A DNA stretch of 64,000 nucleotides from Bostrychus sinensis (GCA_020698575.1 CM036251.1:9464288-9528287); one strand, 5' to 3'. Positions 39,301 to 54,300 are shown, numbered from the stretch's first letter. Numbers and translations: made by a program. Notes: a model not told the origin generated them from the sequence alone.

Positions 39301-42300
39301 TCCATCCATCCATCCATCTTCTTCCGCTTTATCCGGGGCCGGGTCGCGGAGGCAGCAGTCTAAGCAGGGACACCCAGACATCCCTCTCCCCGGACACTTC
39401 CTCCAGCTCCTCAGGAGGAACCCCAAGGCGTTCCCAGGCCAGCCGAGAGACATAGTCCCTCCAGCGTGTCCTAGGTCTTCCCCGGGGCCTCCTCCCAGTG
39501 GGACATGCCCGGAACACCTCCCCAGGGAGACGTCCAGGAGGCATCCGGAACATATGCCCGAGCCACCTCAGCTGGCTCCTCTCGATGTGGAGGAGCAGTG
39601 GCTCTACTCCGAGCTCCTCCCGGGTAACCGAGCTCCTCACCCTATCTCTAAGGGAGCGCCCAGCCACCCTGCGGAGGAAACTCATTTCGGCCGCTTGTAT
39701 CCGGGATCTTGTCCTTTCGGTCATGACCCAAAGCTCATGACCATAGGTGAGAGTAGGAACGTAGATCAACAGTAAATCGAGAGCTTCGCCTTTCGACTCA
39801 GCTCTTTCTTTACCACAACAGACCGATACAACGACCGCATTACTGCAGACGCTGCACCGATCCGCCTGTCGATCTCACGCTCCATCCTTCCCTCACTCGT
39901 GAACAAGACCCCAAGATACTTAAACTCCTCCACTTGAGGCAGGAACTCTCCTCCAACCTGGAGAGGGCAAGCCACCCTTTTCCGGTCGAGAACCATGGCC
40001 TCGGACTTGGAGGTGCTGATTCTCATCCCAGCCGCTTCACACTCGGCTGCAAACCGTCCCAGTGCACACTGAAGGTCCTGGTTTGATGAAGCCAACAGGA
40101 CAACATCATCCGCAAAAAGCAGAGATGAAATCCTGTGGTCCCCAAACCCGACACCCTCCGGCCCCTGGCTGCGCCTAGAAATTCTGTCCATAAAAATTAT
40201 GAACAGAACCGGTGACAAAGGGCAGCCCTGCCGGAGTCCAACATGCACCGGAAACAGGTCTGACTTACAACCGGCAATGCGAACCAAACTCCTGCTCCGG
40301 TCATACAGGGACCGGACAGCCCTTAACAAAGGGCCCCGGACCCCATACTCCCAGAGCACCCCCCAAAGGACGCTACGAGGGACACAGTCGAACGCCTTCT
40401 CCAGGTCCACAAAGCACATGTGGACTGGATGGGCGAACTCCCATGAACCCTCGAGCACCCGATAGAGGGTGAAGAGCTGGTCCACTGTTCCACGGCCAGG
40501 ACGAAAACCGCATTGTTCCTCCTGAATCCGAGGTTCGACTATCGGCCGAATTCTCCTCTCCAGTACCCTGGAATAGACTTTCCCGGGGAGGCTGAGAAGT
40601 GTGATCCCCCTGTAGTTGGAACACACCCTCCGGTCCCCCTTCTTAAAAAGAGGGACCACCACCCCGGTCTGCCAGTCCAGAGGCACTGTCCCCGACCGCC
40701 ACGCGATGTTGCAGAGACGTGTCAGCCACGACAGCCCCACAACATCCAGAGACTTGAGGTACTCAGGGCGAATCTCATCCACACCCGGTGCCTTGCCACC
40801 GAGGAGCTTTTTAACCACCTCGATGACTTCAGCCCGGGCAATGGATGAATCCTCCTCCGAGTCCCCAACCTCTGCTTCCTCAACGGAAGACGTGTCGGCG
40901 GGATTGAGGAGATCCTCAAAGTATTCCTTCCACCGCCCGACAACATCCCCAGTCGAGGTCAACAGCTCCCCACCCTCACTGTAAACAGTGTTGGTGAAGA
41001 ACTGCTTCCCCCTCCTGAGGCGGCGGACGGTTTGCCAGAATCTCTTTGAGGCCGACCGATAGTCCTCCTCCATGGCCTCCCCGAACTCCTCCCAGACCCG
41101 AGTTTTTGCCTCCACAACCGCCCGGGCCGCCGCACACTTGGCCTGCCGGTACCCGTCGGCTGCCTTGTCGATTGCAGGTGGTATGTGGAGTTATATAATA
41201 ATTTATAGTACCTTTGTATATTTGGTTTTCAAAGACTAAAATAAACCAAGACTAACCCAAGACTATAGCAATGAATGGGACACTAGAGAAGGACAAAACT
41301 GGGACTAAACCAGGACTAAACTAGGTCTAAATTAGGACAAAACCAGGTCTAAACCAGAACTCAACAAGGTCTAAAACCAGAGCAAAACTAAGATTAAAGC
41401 AATAATAAGCCAGGACTAAGCCACGTCCAAACCAAGACTAAACCAGTAACAAACCAAGTCAGAACCAGGTCAAACCAGGACTAAACTAAGACTAAACCAG
41501 GACTAAACTATGATTAAACCAGGACTAAACCAGGACTAAGCTGGGTTCAAAACCAAAAAACAACTAGGAAGAAAACCAAGATTAAACCAGGAACAAACCA
41601 GGTCTAAACCAGAACTAAACCAAGACTAAACCAGGGCTAAACTAAGACTAAACCAGGAGTAAGCTGAGTCCAAACCAGGGCAAAGGCAGGTCCTGGGGTA
41701 CACAAAATCAAAAAGGTTACGTTAGAGTCTAAGGTAACCTTAGACTTTGTATTTTTAGGAAAAATTGGCTCTTTGGATCCCAAAGGTTGCAGACTTTCCT
41801 CTACTTTTATATTGCTAATTTAGGGTAAATATTTCTGCTCTACAGAGAAAATAGTAATAGACAGAGTGTGCCTCAAAAGTGTCAGCCCTGCAATAAATGA
41901 AGCAATGCGCATTACAAACAAAAGGGGTTTATAATGGTAACTCATACACCAATTATAATCGTCATGCTTGTAACTTATACACAGCAAATTCAACTCTTTC
42001 CGCCACTTTTCTAGCTTCAATACAGCCACAAGCAGTCACAAGCCAGTGTATTCATTCATTGTGCCAGTGCCAAGCCTGGATAAATGAGAGGATTGCGTAA
42101 TGAAGTGTAGCTGGTGTAAAACCTTCGCCAAATCCATCTGTAAATCAGTGCACACAACTCAACCCCAGAAAAGGAAAGAAGAAGAAAAAAGTAGTAAAGT
42201 GGCAATTTAATAAGGACTAATATAAGGATAAATGTAAAAATCTGATTATAATACCAATAAGTGTGGTCTAAGTATTGGTAACCCTAGTTGTAACGTAAGG

Positions 42301-45300
42301 ATTTGTTGTCACCAAGAGGACAAAGTAATAAAACATCAGTAGACAAGACCTCCTGAAGAGAAATTCCACACACAGACAAGTCTAACTTTAAAAGAAGGAT
42401 GTGTTGTCGGCTGTAACATCTGCTACTCTGTTAATCCTGCCCCCGGTTCGCTCGACACAAAAAGCCAATAACTCTTTGTTTTTCCTCGAGTTTCTCCTGT
42501 GAAGTGATACTTGTGTGCCTGCTCTGTCTCTCGTCTTCATGTCATTCATTTTAAAAATAAATCTTCTCGACACTGTGCCTTGCAACAAAGACTCTCAAAA
42601 CAGTTTTTTTTTTCTTCACAACTCTGACTCAAATATGGAGCGAGAAGTGGGAGAGCGATGCCGGGATTTGTTGAAGCAGGACTGGCCCAGAGTCAAACTG
42701 TGTGGTTGCGACTTTCGACAAGACTTACTCACAGCATAAAAATAACTACAACATGATGTATATAAAATGTCAACAAATACACAAGGGTTTTGAGGCTTGA
42801 GATTATTGAAAAGCATACATAATTATCCACATGTAAGCCAGCCACAGGACATAACAAGAAGTCTACTCTTTGTGCCAGTCCCAAGCCTATATGTGTAAGA
42901 AAGGGCAGCTTGTGTAAAACCTATGCCAAATCAATATGCAAATAACTGCAAGCTAGGAGGCAAATTATATCTCACGGCGACCCCAAAAGAGAAAAGTCAA
43001 AAGGAAAGAAGATCACAAGTAACCATATGTTTTTTTATTTTTTATCCTTTATCTTTTGGCTGCTCCCTTTTTCATTTGGGATCGCCACAATAAACTGGTT
43101 GCACAGTGATTTGTCAAATTTTACACAGGATGCCCTTCCTGTTACAGCCAGCCACATACAGTGACTGGAGTAGGCAATGTGGGTGAAGTGTCTTGCCCAG
43201 GGACACTGACGACAGTATGGACTTCGAGTGAGGTTTGAACTCCAGCAGACTCTTGGCCGTTTGTGAGCAAAGCTTTATCCATAAGTATCCATAGGTATAC
43301 TGTTACAAATGTAAATATAGTGTTGTTTAGTGTGGCTGGTTCAATCTGTTGCTACTTGATAAGCTTCACTTCACTTCACTTGTTATGGCACTAAATTTGT
43401 CTTTTCATTCTAGAAAGGTGTAATGCCAGTATGATGGCTGTAAAAAGCTTGATCTCAAAATAAGAAAGAAAGAAAGAAAGAAAGAAGAAGCTGTACATGT
43501 AGTTTGTTGACAAGAGTAGCATTTTTCCTATTGATTTATTTTGACAGCGCAAACTAAAAATAGTAAATAGGACATTTTAGATAACAAAATGTGAATATAG
43601 TTGTAAAAATTAACTTTTTTAAAAATATGTGGTATTTGACCTGCAAAATATCAAAAACAAATTACTTTTTAGTATACTATATTTCCAAAAGTATTCGCTC
43701 ACCCACCCAAAATATGAAATATTGAAATTATGTTGTGGGGTTGTTTTCAGGAGCTGAGCTTGGCCTCTTAGTTCCAGTGAAAGAAACTCTGAAAGCTTCA
43801 GCACCAAGAGATTTTGGACAATTCCATGCTCCCAACTTTGTGGGAACAGTTTGGGGATGGCCACTTCCTGTTCCAACATGACTGCACCAGAGCACAAAGC
43901 ACAGTCCAGACATGGAAGACATGGACGAATTTGGTGTGGAAGAAGTTGACTGAACCTGCACAGAGTCCTGACCTCAACCTGACAAAACACCTTTGGGATG
44001 AATTAGAGCGAAGACTGTGAGCCAGGCCTTCTCGTCCAACATCAGATACATCGATGTCTGACGTAGGTAAATGCAAAGGGTGGGCAGATGTCATATTAAA
44101 CTCTATAGATTAAAAATGGGATGTCACTTAAGTTCAATGAGTGTAAAGGAAGGTGAGCTGATACTTTTGGAAATATAGTGCAAGTAGCCTTTAGCTTATA
44201 GGACACCCATTCCTAAAGTCAAGACTGTCATGGCCCCCTTAAATTTCCAAAAAACCCAGGCAGACCCCCAACTATAGAACTTCCCTCTATTCAGAAGACT
44301 GTCATGTTTTTCTGTGTTTTATAAAAACATTACAAAAACACAGACTGATGGCTAAAATAATTTTAAGGTAATATTTTAAAACAAGTATATAATTGTAATT
44401 ATTTTCAAATTAGATTTTTTCTTTGTACTTAATGTTTTTAGGTACTTATATTTATTCTAATATTTTCATTGACTAATTGTCTTTTTATATTTTTGAAAGT
44501 TTTATTTGTTGCTATAGACCAAAACCATGTGTCTGAAATAAAGAATGAATTGAAACTGAATTGAAATATAAACACCCCCCACCCCATCTTTAGGAAATTT
44601 AATGCAAATGTTAAATAAAACAGCTAATTATTGATACATTTTTTTACACGCATATAGTCCACTGATTGCCAGTTGCCAAAAATGCTAACTATTTATTAAA
44701 AAAAAAAAATCACTGAGGTCATTATAACTTGTTGCACCATAATGTACACAAAAATTGCTGGATGTTTTGTGCATATAGTGTAAATGCACAAAAACACAAT
44801 GGCATGGAAGTAAGAGAAATAAATGTGACATATTGATAACTAAGTAGTAAGAATAAGAATACAGAGAAAGCACAAAAGTGACAAATGATGACATATTCTT
44901 AGAGTGTGCTGTCTGAAGATGATTAGGAGCCAAATGGTTTCAGATCTGTCACTAATACGTCTCTCTTTTTAGAAGCTAAGGCAGTCTTTATGATGGAAAA
45001 ATGTCTGGAGGCAGTTTGGCCTTGCCAGTGGTGCGTGCTTCAGCTCCAGCCCAGAGAGTGGACACTGTGTTTTGTTGCTGTGTGGCACTGAGCATGTAGT
45101 AAAAACAGCCTTTACCATGGGGTTTCCAGGCAACTACTCATGAACAGAACCTAATAATAGCATCCAATCTGCTCTACGTGTAAATACATACATTAGTGTG
45201 GAGGCTAATATACTGAGGCTACTATCAGCTACCTTTGAGCACATTCATTTAAAGACTACTGTAAAAAAAAGCCAATGCTCTGAAGAGAAGCCCGCACTAA

Positions 45301-48300
45301 CTCAGACTTAGACAGGTTTAGAGTCATGTCTCATGTATTATACAAATATAAGACAGACAAAACATATAGCTAATTAGTTACCAGGGTTCCTGCAGGTATC
45401 AGCAAGTCTAATTTAATGCTTTTTAATGTCATTTTTAATGCCATTTTTAACCCTTTTTATGCCACAAACATACAATCGTGGCAGCTGAAATTGTATGTTA
45501 AAAATATATTTGCAAGTATTGTAAAATACAGTTCATAAAAGCACAAATAATGTTGAAAGTCAAAAATCTGGTGGTTGGGTAATTTGGTCCCACTGGAAGC
45601 AAACTCTTTCCGTCCGTCTGTCATGCTACTACTACTAAATGGTAAATTATTATTTATATACAGTATACACATTTATATTCACAGATAAAACTATATAATA
45701 ATAATAATGTCAGTGATTTTACTATTTTTAATTTATTTTATTGCCTGTGGGAATCAAATTTAATGCTTTGCTTAATTTTCACAAAATCTATTTAATGACT
45801 TTTAATGCATTTTAATGCCCCATGGGAACCCTGGTTACACACAAACTACAGACATCTACAAACTAAGACAAGAACAAGTCATGTATTCTGACATTTTTTA
45901 TGACATCCCTAAAATATTATAGGGTTATTCCTGACATATTGCTCACCTATTTGTTTGGATTTACTGTACTTTTTTCTTTTACAGGTTACCTAGTGCTAGC
46001 AATCTCCCAAACATGTCAAAACAGTAAAATACAGAAGGCCAACTACAGAAATACTTAAAACAGCAATCCTGTACAGTGCCATGGTGTAGAATAACTGTCC
46101 ATTAAGCACTGTACTTTCTTGATAATGAAATGTGGTCTAGGCAGTGCATTGCTTGAGATGCACAAAGCAAGTGTCTTTCATATCAACATAATAATACACA
46201 AGCATCTAAAGCAGGCAGCAGTCTGTACTGGTTCTTCAAAGGTTTATTCATCTCTCTAAATGGAAAGAGTCTCACTCTCCGACATACAGATGCTGGATTA
46301 GAGAGGTTATGAGCAACAGATGATCTACTGGGAAATGTTACAATAGCAGACAGCTGTTTGTATCTTTTACTGAAGGCACAGCGGCTGTGTGTAATTGCAT
46401 AGCTGTCATGATCATAGTCTGACTCCCCTTTATTATGTACTATTATTATGTATGCAAACCGATGTCAGTGCTGAGACAAAAAAAAATAGTGAGTGTTTTA
46501 ATGCTATACAGACAACTAGTTGTATCTACAGTATATATACAGTGCAAAGAAAAAGTACTGGCACCCCTTGGAAATACTAGGATTTCTGCATGATTAGGTC
46601 ATAAAATGTGATCTGATCTTCATCTAAGTCACAACAATAGTCAAACACAGTCTGCTTAAACTAATGCTACAAAAAAATTAATGTTTTTATTGAGCATTTA
46701 TGTAAACAATCACAGTACAGGGTAGAAAAAGTATTGGATCCCCTAGGCTAGTAACCTCTTCAAGAGCTAATTGGAGTCAGGTGTCAGCCAACCTGGGGTC
46801 CAATCAGTGTGAGAAGATTGGGGGTGTGGCTTAAAGTGGCCCTGACCAATAAAAAACGGTTTGAGTTTGCCATTCTGAAGAAGCATTGCTTGGTGTGAAC
46901 CATGCCTCGTACAAAAGAGCTCTCAGAAGACCTACGTGTAAGAATTGTTGACTTGCATAAAGCTGGAAAGGGTTACAAAAGTATCTCTATAAGCCTTGAC
47001 GTTCCTAAGCCCACGGTACGAGCGACTGTCTATAAATGGAGAAGGTTCAATACTGTGACCACACTGCCTGGGAGTGGCCGTCCTGTAAAGATGACTGCAA
47101 GAGCACAGCGTAGAATGCTCAGTGAGGTGAAGAAGAGTAACACAGTAACACAAATACTCCCACTAGCCACTTTGGCTGTTTGAATTATATGCACCTATAT
47201 CTTTAGAGGCTGGGCTTTAATTTATGTTGCTCTACTTTACATTACTTATGGTACACTTTAAAAAAATGGTCTACAAAAAAACTTAAACTAAACTGTGTCC
47301 AGTAAAAACACTAACTGGCTAACAACTTTTGACAGGGTTTGACACTGACTTTTTTGCTCACAGGACACTGTGGGCATAAAAGTCAATGTCAAACCCTGAT
47401 TGTGATATACTGTTATGATGTTTGTATTGTGATACATGTCCTACCACCAGATTATGGCCAACAGACAGCCCTAAAACAAAATGTCAAATTTGTATCACAT
47501 GAAAAGACACATTAAAGTCATTTTGTTTAGACATGGATCTTGCTACTGTTGATACAGGATAAATCAATAAATTTGTGCTATTTTGTGCAGCCCCAAAAAA
47601 GGGCTTTGATAAAAAAGAAAAGCTCGTTCTTCCAGTCAAGCAAAGAGACCTACTTTCTGTGCACAACAACAGTGTTTGAAGTACCACTCGGGGATAAGGA
47701 CAGCTTGTGATGAAAAGAAAATGAGCCAGTACAGATAAAGCTGAAGTGTACTTCTGTATGCATAGAGGACCTATTTGAAGCAACCAAAAAAAAAAAAAAA
47801 AAAAAAGCATTGCAAACCCAAAGCTCACAAATAAATCATGGCACAAGAAACACTGACTGATGCATGATGGGTAAAACCAAATGGCAATAAAACGGGGAGA
47901 GAAAGCACCACATACGGAGCTGCGAGGGTAAGGGAGAGAGAGACGCTGGCTTGACCATGAGCTGATGTCAGCGTTTCTTTTGGTCCGCAGCCCAACAATA
48001 AAGAGAGCTACTGAAGACTGGATCCATTATTACAACACCACACTGAACACATTATCTACAACAAAGGTATTTCTGACAGCAGCCTGCCCCAAAACACAAA
48101 CGTACAGTCACACAAGACCAAGGAGGCGCTGGTGACTCACAGTTTAATGAATTTCCTGGCAGTGTTTGGATAAGAGCAGAAGGCTGGTGGCAGGTGCAGC
48201 AGATGGACCAACACAGGCCTGCTCTGTGGCTGTCGCAACACGAGTCAAACATAAATGAGGCTATATGGAGATTTAAACAGTATAATAAAAGATCTTTAGA

Positions 48301-51300
48301 AGCCATTTAGACATTTAGCAAGGGACCATCCACTTCATCTAGAGTGCAATGTCTTGATTTGAACATAGTAATTCCTGTCTTGTGTCTGACCAAGTGAGAC
48401 TTATAAGATGTTAATAAAAGATACAGTCTCGGCAGTATGTCTTTTTACTACAATTCCAATAAACTTTGCGTGAGGATGGTCAACTTCACGAATTAGATAT
48501 TATCTACAATTTAGCTTTCCACTAGTCTCTCAACATTGTATTGTGACCCACTTTTTACAAAACGTTATTATGTATTTTACTATGCCATTTATGAAAGATG
48601 TATTATCACGACACAATCACATGCAATTATAACAACATTTACGCTTCAAATAAGCTAAACATAACAAAAGATTAAAACTATACATGACCTCCCCATGACC
48701 CACTTTTGTGTCTAGACACAACAATTGAGAATCACTGGCTTAGATGAATCTAAGCAGTGAAAACCTGACACTGAACCTGAAAATCTGATACTTCCTGAGG
48801 GAACTGGAAAAAACAGCTTATCATTACAGAACATAGACAAATGTCACAATACTGCAATTATTCTGGGAAAAAATAGATGGTGTGTTGGTAAATTTGACAA
48901 AACTGGAAAAGAAAAGTCAAAATCTTCTTTTAATTAGGCTTGTATTTGGGCAAATGGAAGCTGACAGGGAAAAAGTGAGCCATATGCCATAGCTATAATA
49001 GCAATGAAGGCTAATTAAAAAGTTTTGCTGGCTGCAGTTTAAGGTACCTGTCACATGTGCGCTTATCACCACAATACCCATGCTTGTTTGTGTATTAAAC
49101 ACTAATTAACAGGCAACACTGCATTATACAATATAATACATTTATTCATCCTAGTCTGCTTATTCTCAGTCACAAGTGAGTTGAGTTTAACCCAGAAACT
49201 ATGGGCCTTAGGTGGGAAACATTCACCTAACACATGCATGTCTTTGAACCAGAGGCCATGCAATTTTGTATGTTTCCTATGAACTGTGCTGTAAGATGTT
49301 CAAACTGTTAAAAAATGGTTGGGGATGTCTTCTTAAAGCAACTTGAGGCCAAATCTCAGATTTGTAGCTGGGCTGCCACAATGGCCTCTAATGAACTGGA
49401 CAGTGAGAACAGTTAGATGGAGTTGTTTTTAGAAAAGCAACAATGCAATCTCAACCAACCTTCTGTGCAAGTAGGGCTTGGGGACAGCTACAAAACAGAT
49501 TTTAAATTGTTGTTCTATGAGGTTCTATGGCAGACAAATGAGCAAAATCTTTTAATTGTTGTTTTGTGCTTTCAGGCTGAGATACGGTTTGTTATGGTCT
49601 GTTGTGTGTCAGTTATGTATCCTGTATGACATCCACAGGAAATAGACTCAATGCAAGTCAGTGCATGAGTTCACACTGGCTGAGCTGGAGTACGTCTCCG
49701 TGTCCGGCACGCCGACAGAAATGCGTATCAAGTCTATTTTTGTCGGATGCCGGAGGCGTCAGGCATAAAGTTGAACAGAGCAGATCGAGCCAGACAGAAA
49801 GTCAGACCCGGGGCCAGTGAAGACGATCCAATAAATTTCAAAATAAAAAGGCATGTGTAGCCTCTCGCTCATATCCCAATGTAAACATTACGTCTTAACT
49901 GGGAACATGGGGTCACAGACGAGAGCGGACACCATTAAACATGAGTTTAAAAAAAAGTATTTATATACTGTATGTAGCGTCCTTACCCAGGGTAGAAGCA
50001 CAAAAGTCATGGAAATAATCTCCAAATGAACGGGAAATCGTGGTCTGAGGCAAACATTGCTTTTATTTATGTGTAACTCTCATTATATAATGTTATCACG
50101 TGAACTCATAACTTCAGCTTAAACTTGCTTCTCTCCCATGAACTTGCAGTCTCCTCAGCCGGCTTTGGTCGGAGAAGTGCTGCTCACACACTCGGTGTAA
50201 ATTGGAGTCCATCAGAGTACCATACCAAAGACGTACTGTACACGCAACACATTCAGTGTGAATCTGGTGTAAGAGTCCAATCTGCTACAAGGTGGTTTTG
50301 GATGGTCAATTGTCTAAAAAATGAAAAAAATCAGCCGATATCAATCGACCTCTACTTTGGACCCACAGTAACACGGAAAGGACATGCAGACTCCACACAG
50401 AGTTTATGTGGACGGCCAATGGATCGAACAAACCAGTTTCATATGAATCTGCTTTATCCATGTGTCTAACCTATAAGTGCTATCTCAATCACTGGGGCTA
50501 TATAAGAATCCTGTGGGGAAAATACAAAATACCACATGATAATTCTGCCACATAAAGTACCTAATTACACTTTTTATCTTAATTGGGACGTGAACTGCTC
50601 TCGTCCCATCTACACTGGTAAAAACCCAAGCACATCTAATCCCTGATGAAGGTAAAGGATCTTTCAGCCACTGTGTTTTGCTCCCAAGGGACTCACTCAA
50701 GGTAATGAAAGGCTGCGGCTGTCAAACACAGAGGGATTGGCTTGTCAGCTCTTTGACCCACTGCAAGGATCACTGTCTGGGTCTGAACTTCAGCTGCGGC
50801 CACAATCTTAAACACAGATGAAGCGAATCAAAGATGGCCCCTGAGCGACAAGCCCTCACTACTCTACAGTCAGTGAGAGCTCTCCCGCAAAGCTCCTTTT
50901 ATCATCAGGCCCACAGCCTGCTTCAGTCAACATGATTTAACTGCTAATTAACTATTGCCCAAGAGGTTCTCTCTACTTCTGACATGTCTCGTTTCATTGG
51001 TAGTTGACATGCACATTTGTTAGAGAGTCAGACACTATTGATCGGTTGTTCATGAACACAGTATGCTCAAAACATAAAAGTAGAATACAAGCAAGGCCCT
51101 TTCTTGGTTCACAGCACAAATACTATTGTTGTATACTGAACATTTATCATTGCAACAAGCAGTGTATACCTTTTCCCAAGCAAATATGAATGGGCAAAAT
51201 TAAAGCCCAACACACCCTGGATGTGCCAACACGCGTCAAAAAATAAGCTCCCATTATTTTCTATGAGTCCTCAAACCCTGTTCTATTTGGATGCATCAAC

Positions 51301-54300
51301 GTGGCTGAAAACACATGCTCCTCCATACTTCTGCAGTAAACAAAGACAGTTCTCTGCTTCATGTGACACAGAGACACAGTTGAAAACACCAAGGGAGAGT
51401 AGCAGGCTATATCGGGAGACACAGAAAGTAGCTATCGACACAGCTGCATTCAATGCCCTGGGAAACTCCTTTCTGTTGGTAACTCGCTAAAAGAGCAGCC
51501 CAGGCTCTCCTCACACAGCCTGGGGCAACTTCTATCATTTAGTCTGCTTGTTAACCAATAAATCACACATTTTAAACTACATGTTGTTCATGTTAAAGCC
51601 TTTTCAAGTGCCAAAACACAGCGCCGGTGACTCCCCTTTTTAGGGCATATTTTATTACAGCATTGTCATTAATTATTAGTGGCAACAATAACCTACTGAA
51701 TCAAGAATATATGAATATTATAATTGCCTACAAAAAGCAAAAAAGCATCTGAAAACAATATATTTTTTGCATTATTATTTTGTTGGATGAAATATTATTG
51801 TATAGCCTGGTAAGCCAGACAACTCTTTTCCTATTCTATACAAGAAGTCTGATATCCCATCGTGTGAGGTAAATTTCTGTGGCGGAACAATCACAGGCTG
51901 AGTAACCAATCAGAGAAACAAAGGGTGGGACATAAGCAGTGCACCGCTGACCAAAACAAACATGGTAGATTGCTAGTTTTGCCATAAAACACCAGAATGC
52001 GGCGTATTATGAGCAGCTCTGTACTTATTTCTGAACGAGGGCAGCAGCAGAAATCAGTTGTACAAATACTTGTGGAAAAAGTGTTTGAATGTGTTTGTTC
52101 AAATAAACCGAGACTTTACTGTTGTTGAAATGGAAACATGACTTGAGCAGAATCAACAGGTGACGAAGGAAATCACTAAACGCTGTTAATCAGGTGAGAG
52201 AAGTTATAGAATTAGCTTAATATTAGCCAGAGCTACCTTGGTTATTTCTGATACATTAACTTCTGTATTTGAAAGACGTGCTACAGATAAACAGCTGTGA
52301 TAGGCCACTTCCAGATCAGTCAGGGGGAACAGTTTGCTGTGACTGAGAACCCAAACTTTCGAAAAGAAAGTAGAAAGGGCTGGCTGGCCAGGGTATTTGT
52401 TGTATGCAGTTACACCGCTTTAAGCACTGAAATTACTACTACATCTCATCAAACAAATACATGCATACATGTCATCAGTTGGCCATATCTTTTCCTACCT
52501 CCTAGGGGGTGCTCAGGTTTAAGTGACTGCGCTGGACATGGCACTAGAGGCCCTGTAGTAGCATGTCAGGATGAGAAAAGTGGAGCTGGTTGTGTTCAAA
52601 CAATCAGGCACTCCTTAAGATGTCAGGGGTGTCCAGGTGATGGTTTATGTGTGTAAAGGGCTAATGGTATTAAAACCTTATTTAACCTCCAGTGATGCTA
52701 TGGTGAGTAACACAGTCTGTAAAATACAGGCAGTGTCCCAATATTTGTAATTAAGGCAGCTGTTCGTGTTGAACTATTAAATGTGAATTGCAGGATTAAC
52801 TTTTCTTACCCTAGTGACTCCCACATTGAGCTCTTCAGGCCCCAGCGACACTCTGATAAAGCAGCCAGGGAAGTCCCCCTCCTCCCTCTCCAGCAGGTCT
52901 TTGCCCTGGTGCAGGGTGATGTGAAGGAACCCCACGCCCTGTCCCGGATGCCTGGATGGCTCGTACTCCAGTGTCACCTCCAGCTGACCCACTGTGAAGT
53001 CATGGCCGAAGTTGTTGGCGATGGAGGAGATGGAGCTCAGGGAGTCGGTGGAGATAGAGCGGTTTAACTGGGCCATTCCGGTGGGGTCCAGCTCCCGGGA
53101 CATCAGCTCCAGGTGTCCCAGATCCCTGAACCCATCAGGGGTGTCGCCCAGAGCCAGGCTGGGCTTTCGGCTTGAGGCTGTGGAGGTCCTTCGGTGGTTG
53201 TTAGCTGCCACTCTCTAAAACAAAAGTCAGAATAGAAACCAAACATACAGCGCATTATCAATTCCTGAAATCCAAAATCCTTGATGGCAGTGCTGAAGGT
53301 GCATTCATGTGGTCCTCCGGTGCTCCTCTTTCCCAGATGAGAAGTTGTTTTTCCGACTTGTTTATGTTCATGTGCTTTTATCTTGGAAAATAATATTAAT
53401 TGGCATTGAACACAGCTAACTAGTTAGATTTAATGTTAACCTTCTCACTACTAAAAAGATGATTGTTAATACATTTTGCAAATATAGCTTTAGCCAAAGA
53501 GCTTGGAAGTTAGGCGTAAAATAAAATAAAGGCAATGATTAGTATTTCTAACACAATTCTGTTACTTAATTCAGCTTACAATAAACTCATTATTTGCAAT
53601 GTTTAGTTAAAGATAAAATGCAAATTAATAAGTCAGCTACTTTTATGGTGTGTCCATGAAGCAGATGATGTAAAGTAGGGAAGTCGAACAGCAGGTTTTG
53701 TGTTTTTTAAGAGTTCTTTTTTCGACTAGTGCAGGCGTTTATATTTTTCCGAGGACCACATGAATGCACCATAAGTCCTTTTTAAATGTATGCAGCTGAA
53801 TGTGTGTTTTACTTCCTCTTTGCTGTCACCTTGTCCCTTACTGCCTCAACACATTATCTGCCTCCTAGTTTGCTGGTTTGATGTACATTTTACACCAAAT
53901 GCCCTCCCTGATGCAACCCTCTGCCTCTATTTGGGCTTGGGACCATCACAAAGAGAACCCTGTGGCTGGATTTTTAAGAGACCGATAAAGCATTGTATTG
54001 TATTTATGTAAAAAAAATATGCAGGGTAGCTGTAAATGTACCTTTTGTCTGACTTCTGAGAAGGAGGTCCCATACTTCTCTTGCAGATACCGGTAGTCGA
54101 AGTTTGGGAAGGGCGACGGTGTGGGGAAGGTCCCAGATTTCCACAGTTTCCAGATGTTGAGTCCAGCCACTCCCAGCAGCACGAGGAACCCCACCAGATA
54201 GATGCCCACCTCCCAGCCCGGCGGGTTACGCACCACTGACCAACACAAACACATATCAATAAACTATTCTTGGCTTAATGCTTTTTAAAAATTTTACATA

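Larger units (their letters stand above)
39233..41728. mobile_element. hAT-like MITE interrupted by a LINE
   Basis: Left part CAGGGTTTCCCAACTAGAGGTACAGGGACCCC..TACGCGAGCACATTGCAGG matches the right end (reversed) of the element at 31804-32438. The right part carries an AAACCAGGACTAAACC array and ends GGTACACAAAATCAAAAAGGTTACG, matching (reversed) the left end of 12511-12987. The LINE at 39294-41170 separates the halves. Confidence 0.75.
38791..52809 (-). other. syt12 intron 3 (14 kb)
   Basis: The longest intron, between the Ser-rich linker/C2A start and the rest of C2A. It holds old SINE pieces (38990-39110, 42050-42180, 42850-42950, 43060-43260), a LINE nested in a hAT-like element, Tc1-type remnants at 43677 and 46540, and MITEs at 45382, 47333 and 51806. 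Repeat-poor, higher-complexity stretches that may be regulatory lie at 44950-45250, 48050-48300 and 50680-51000. A GAAA run is at 43463-43486. No further exon was recognised. Confidence 0.6.

Noticed and set aside
40199..40984. Plus-strand frames of 80-120 residues
   Set aside because: Antisense of the LINE reverse transcriptase, which is open because of its GC content.
52783..53218. Plus-strand frames over syt12 exon 3
   Set aside because: Antisense shadows of the Ser-rich linker and C2A exon.
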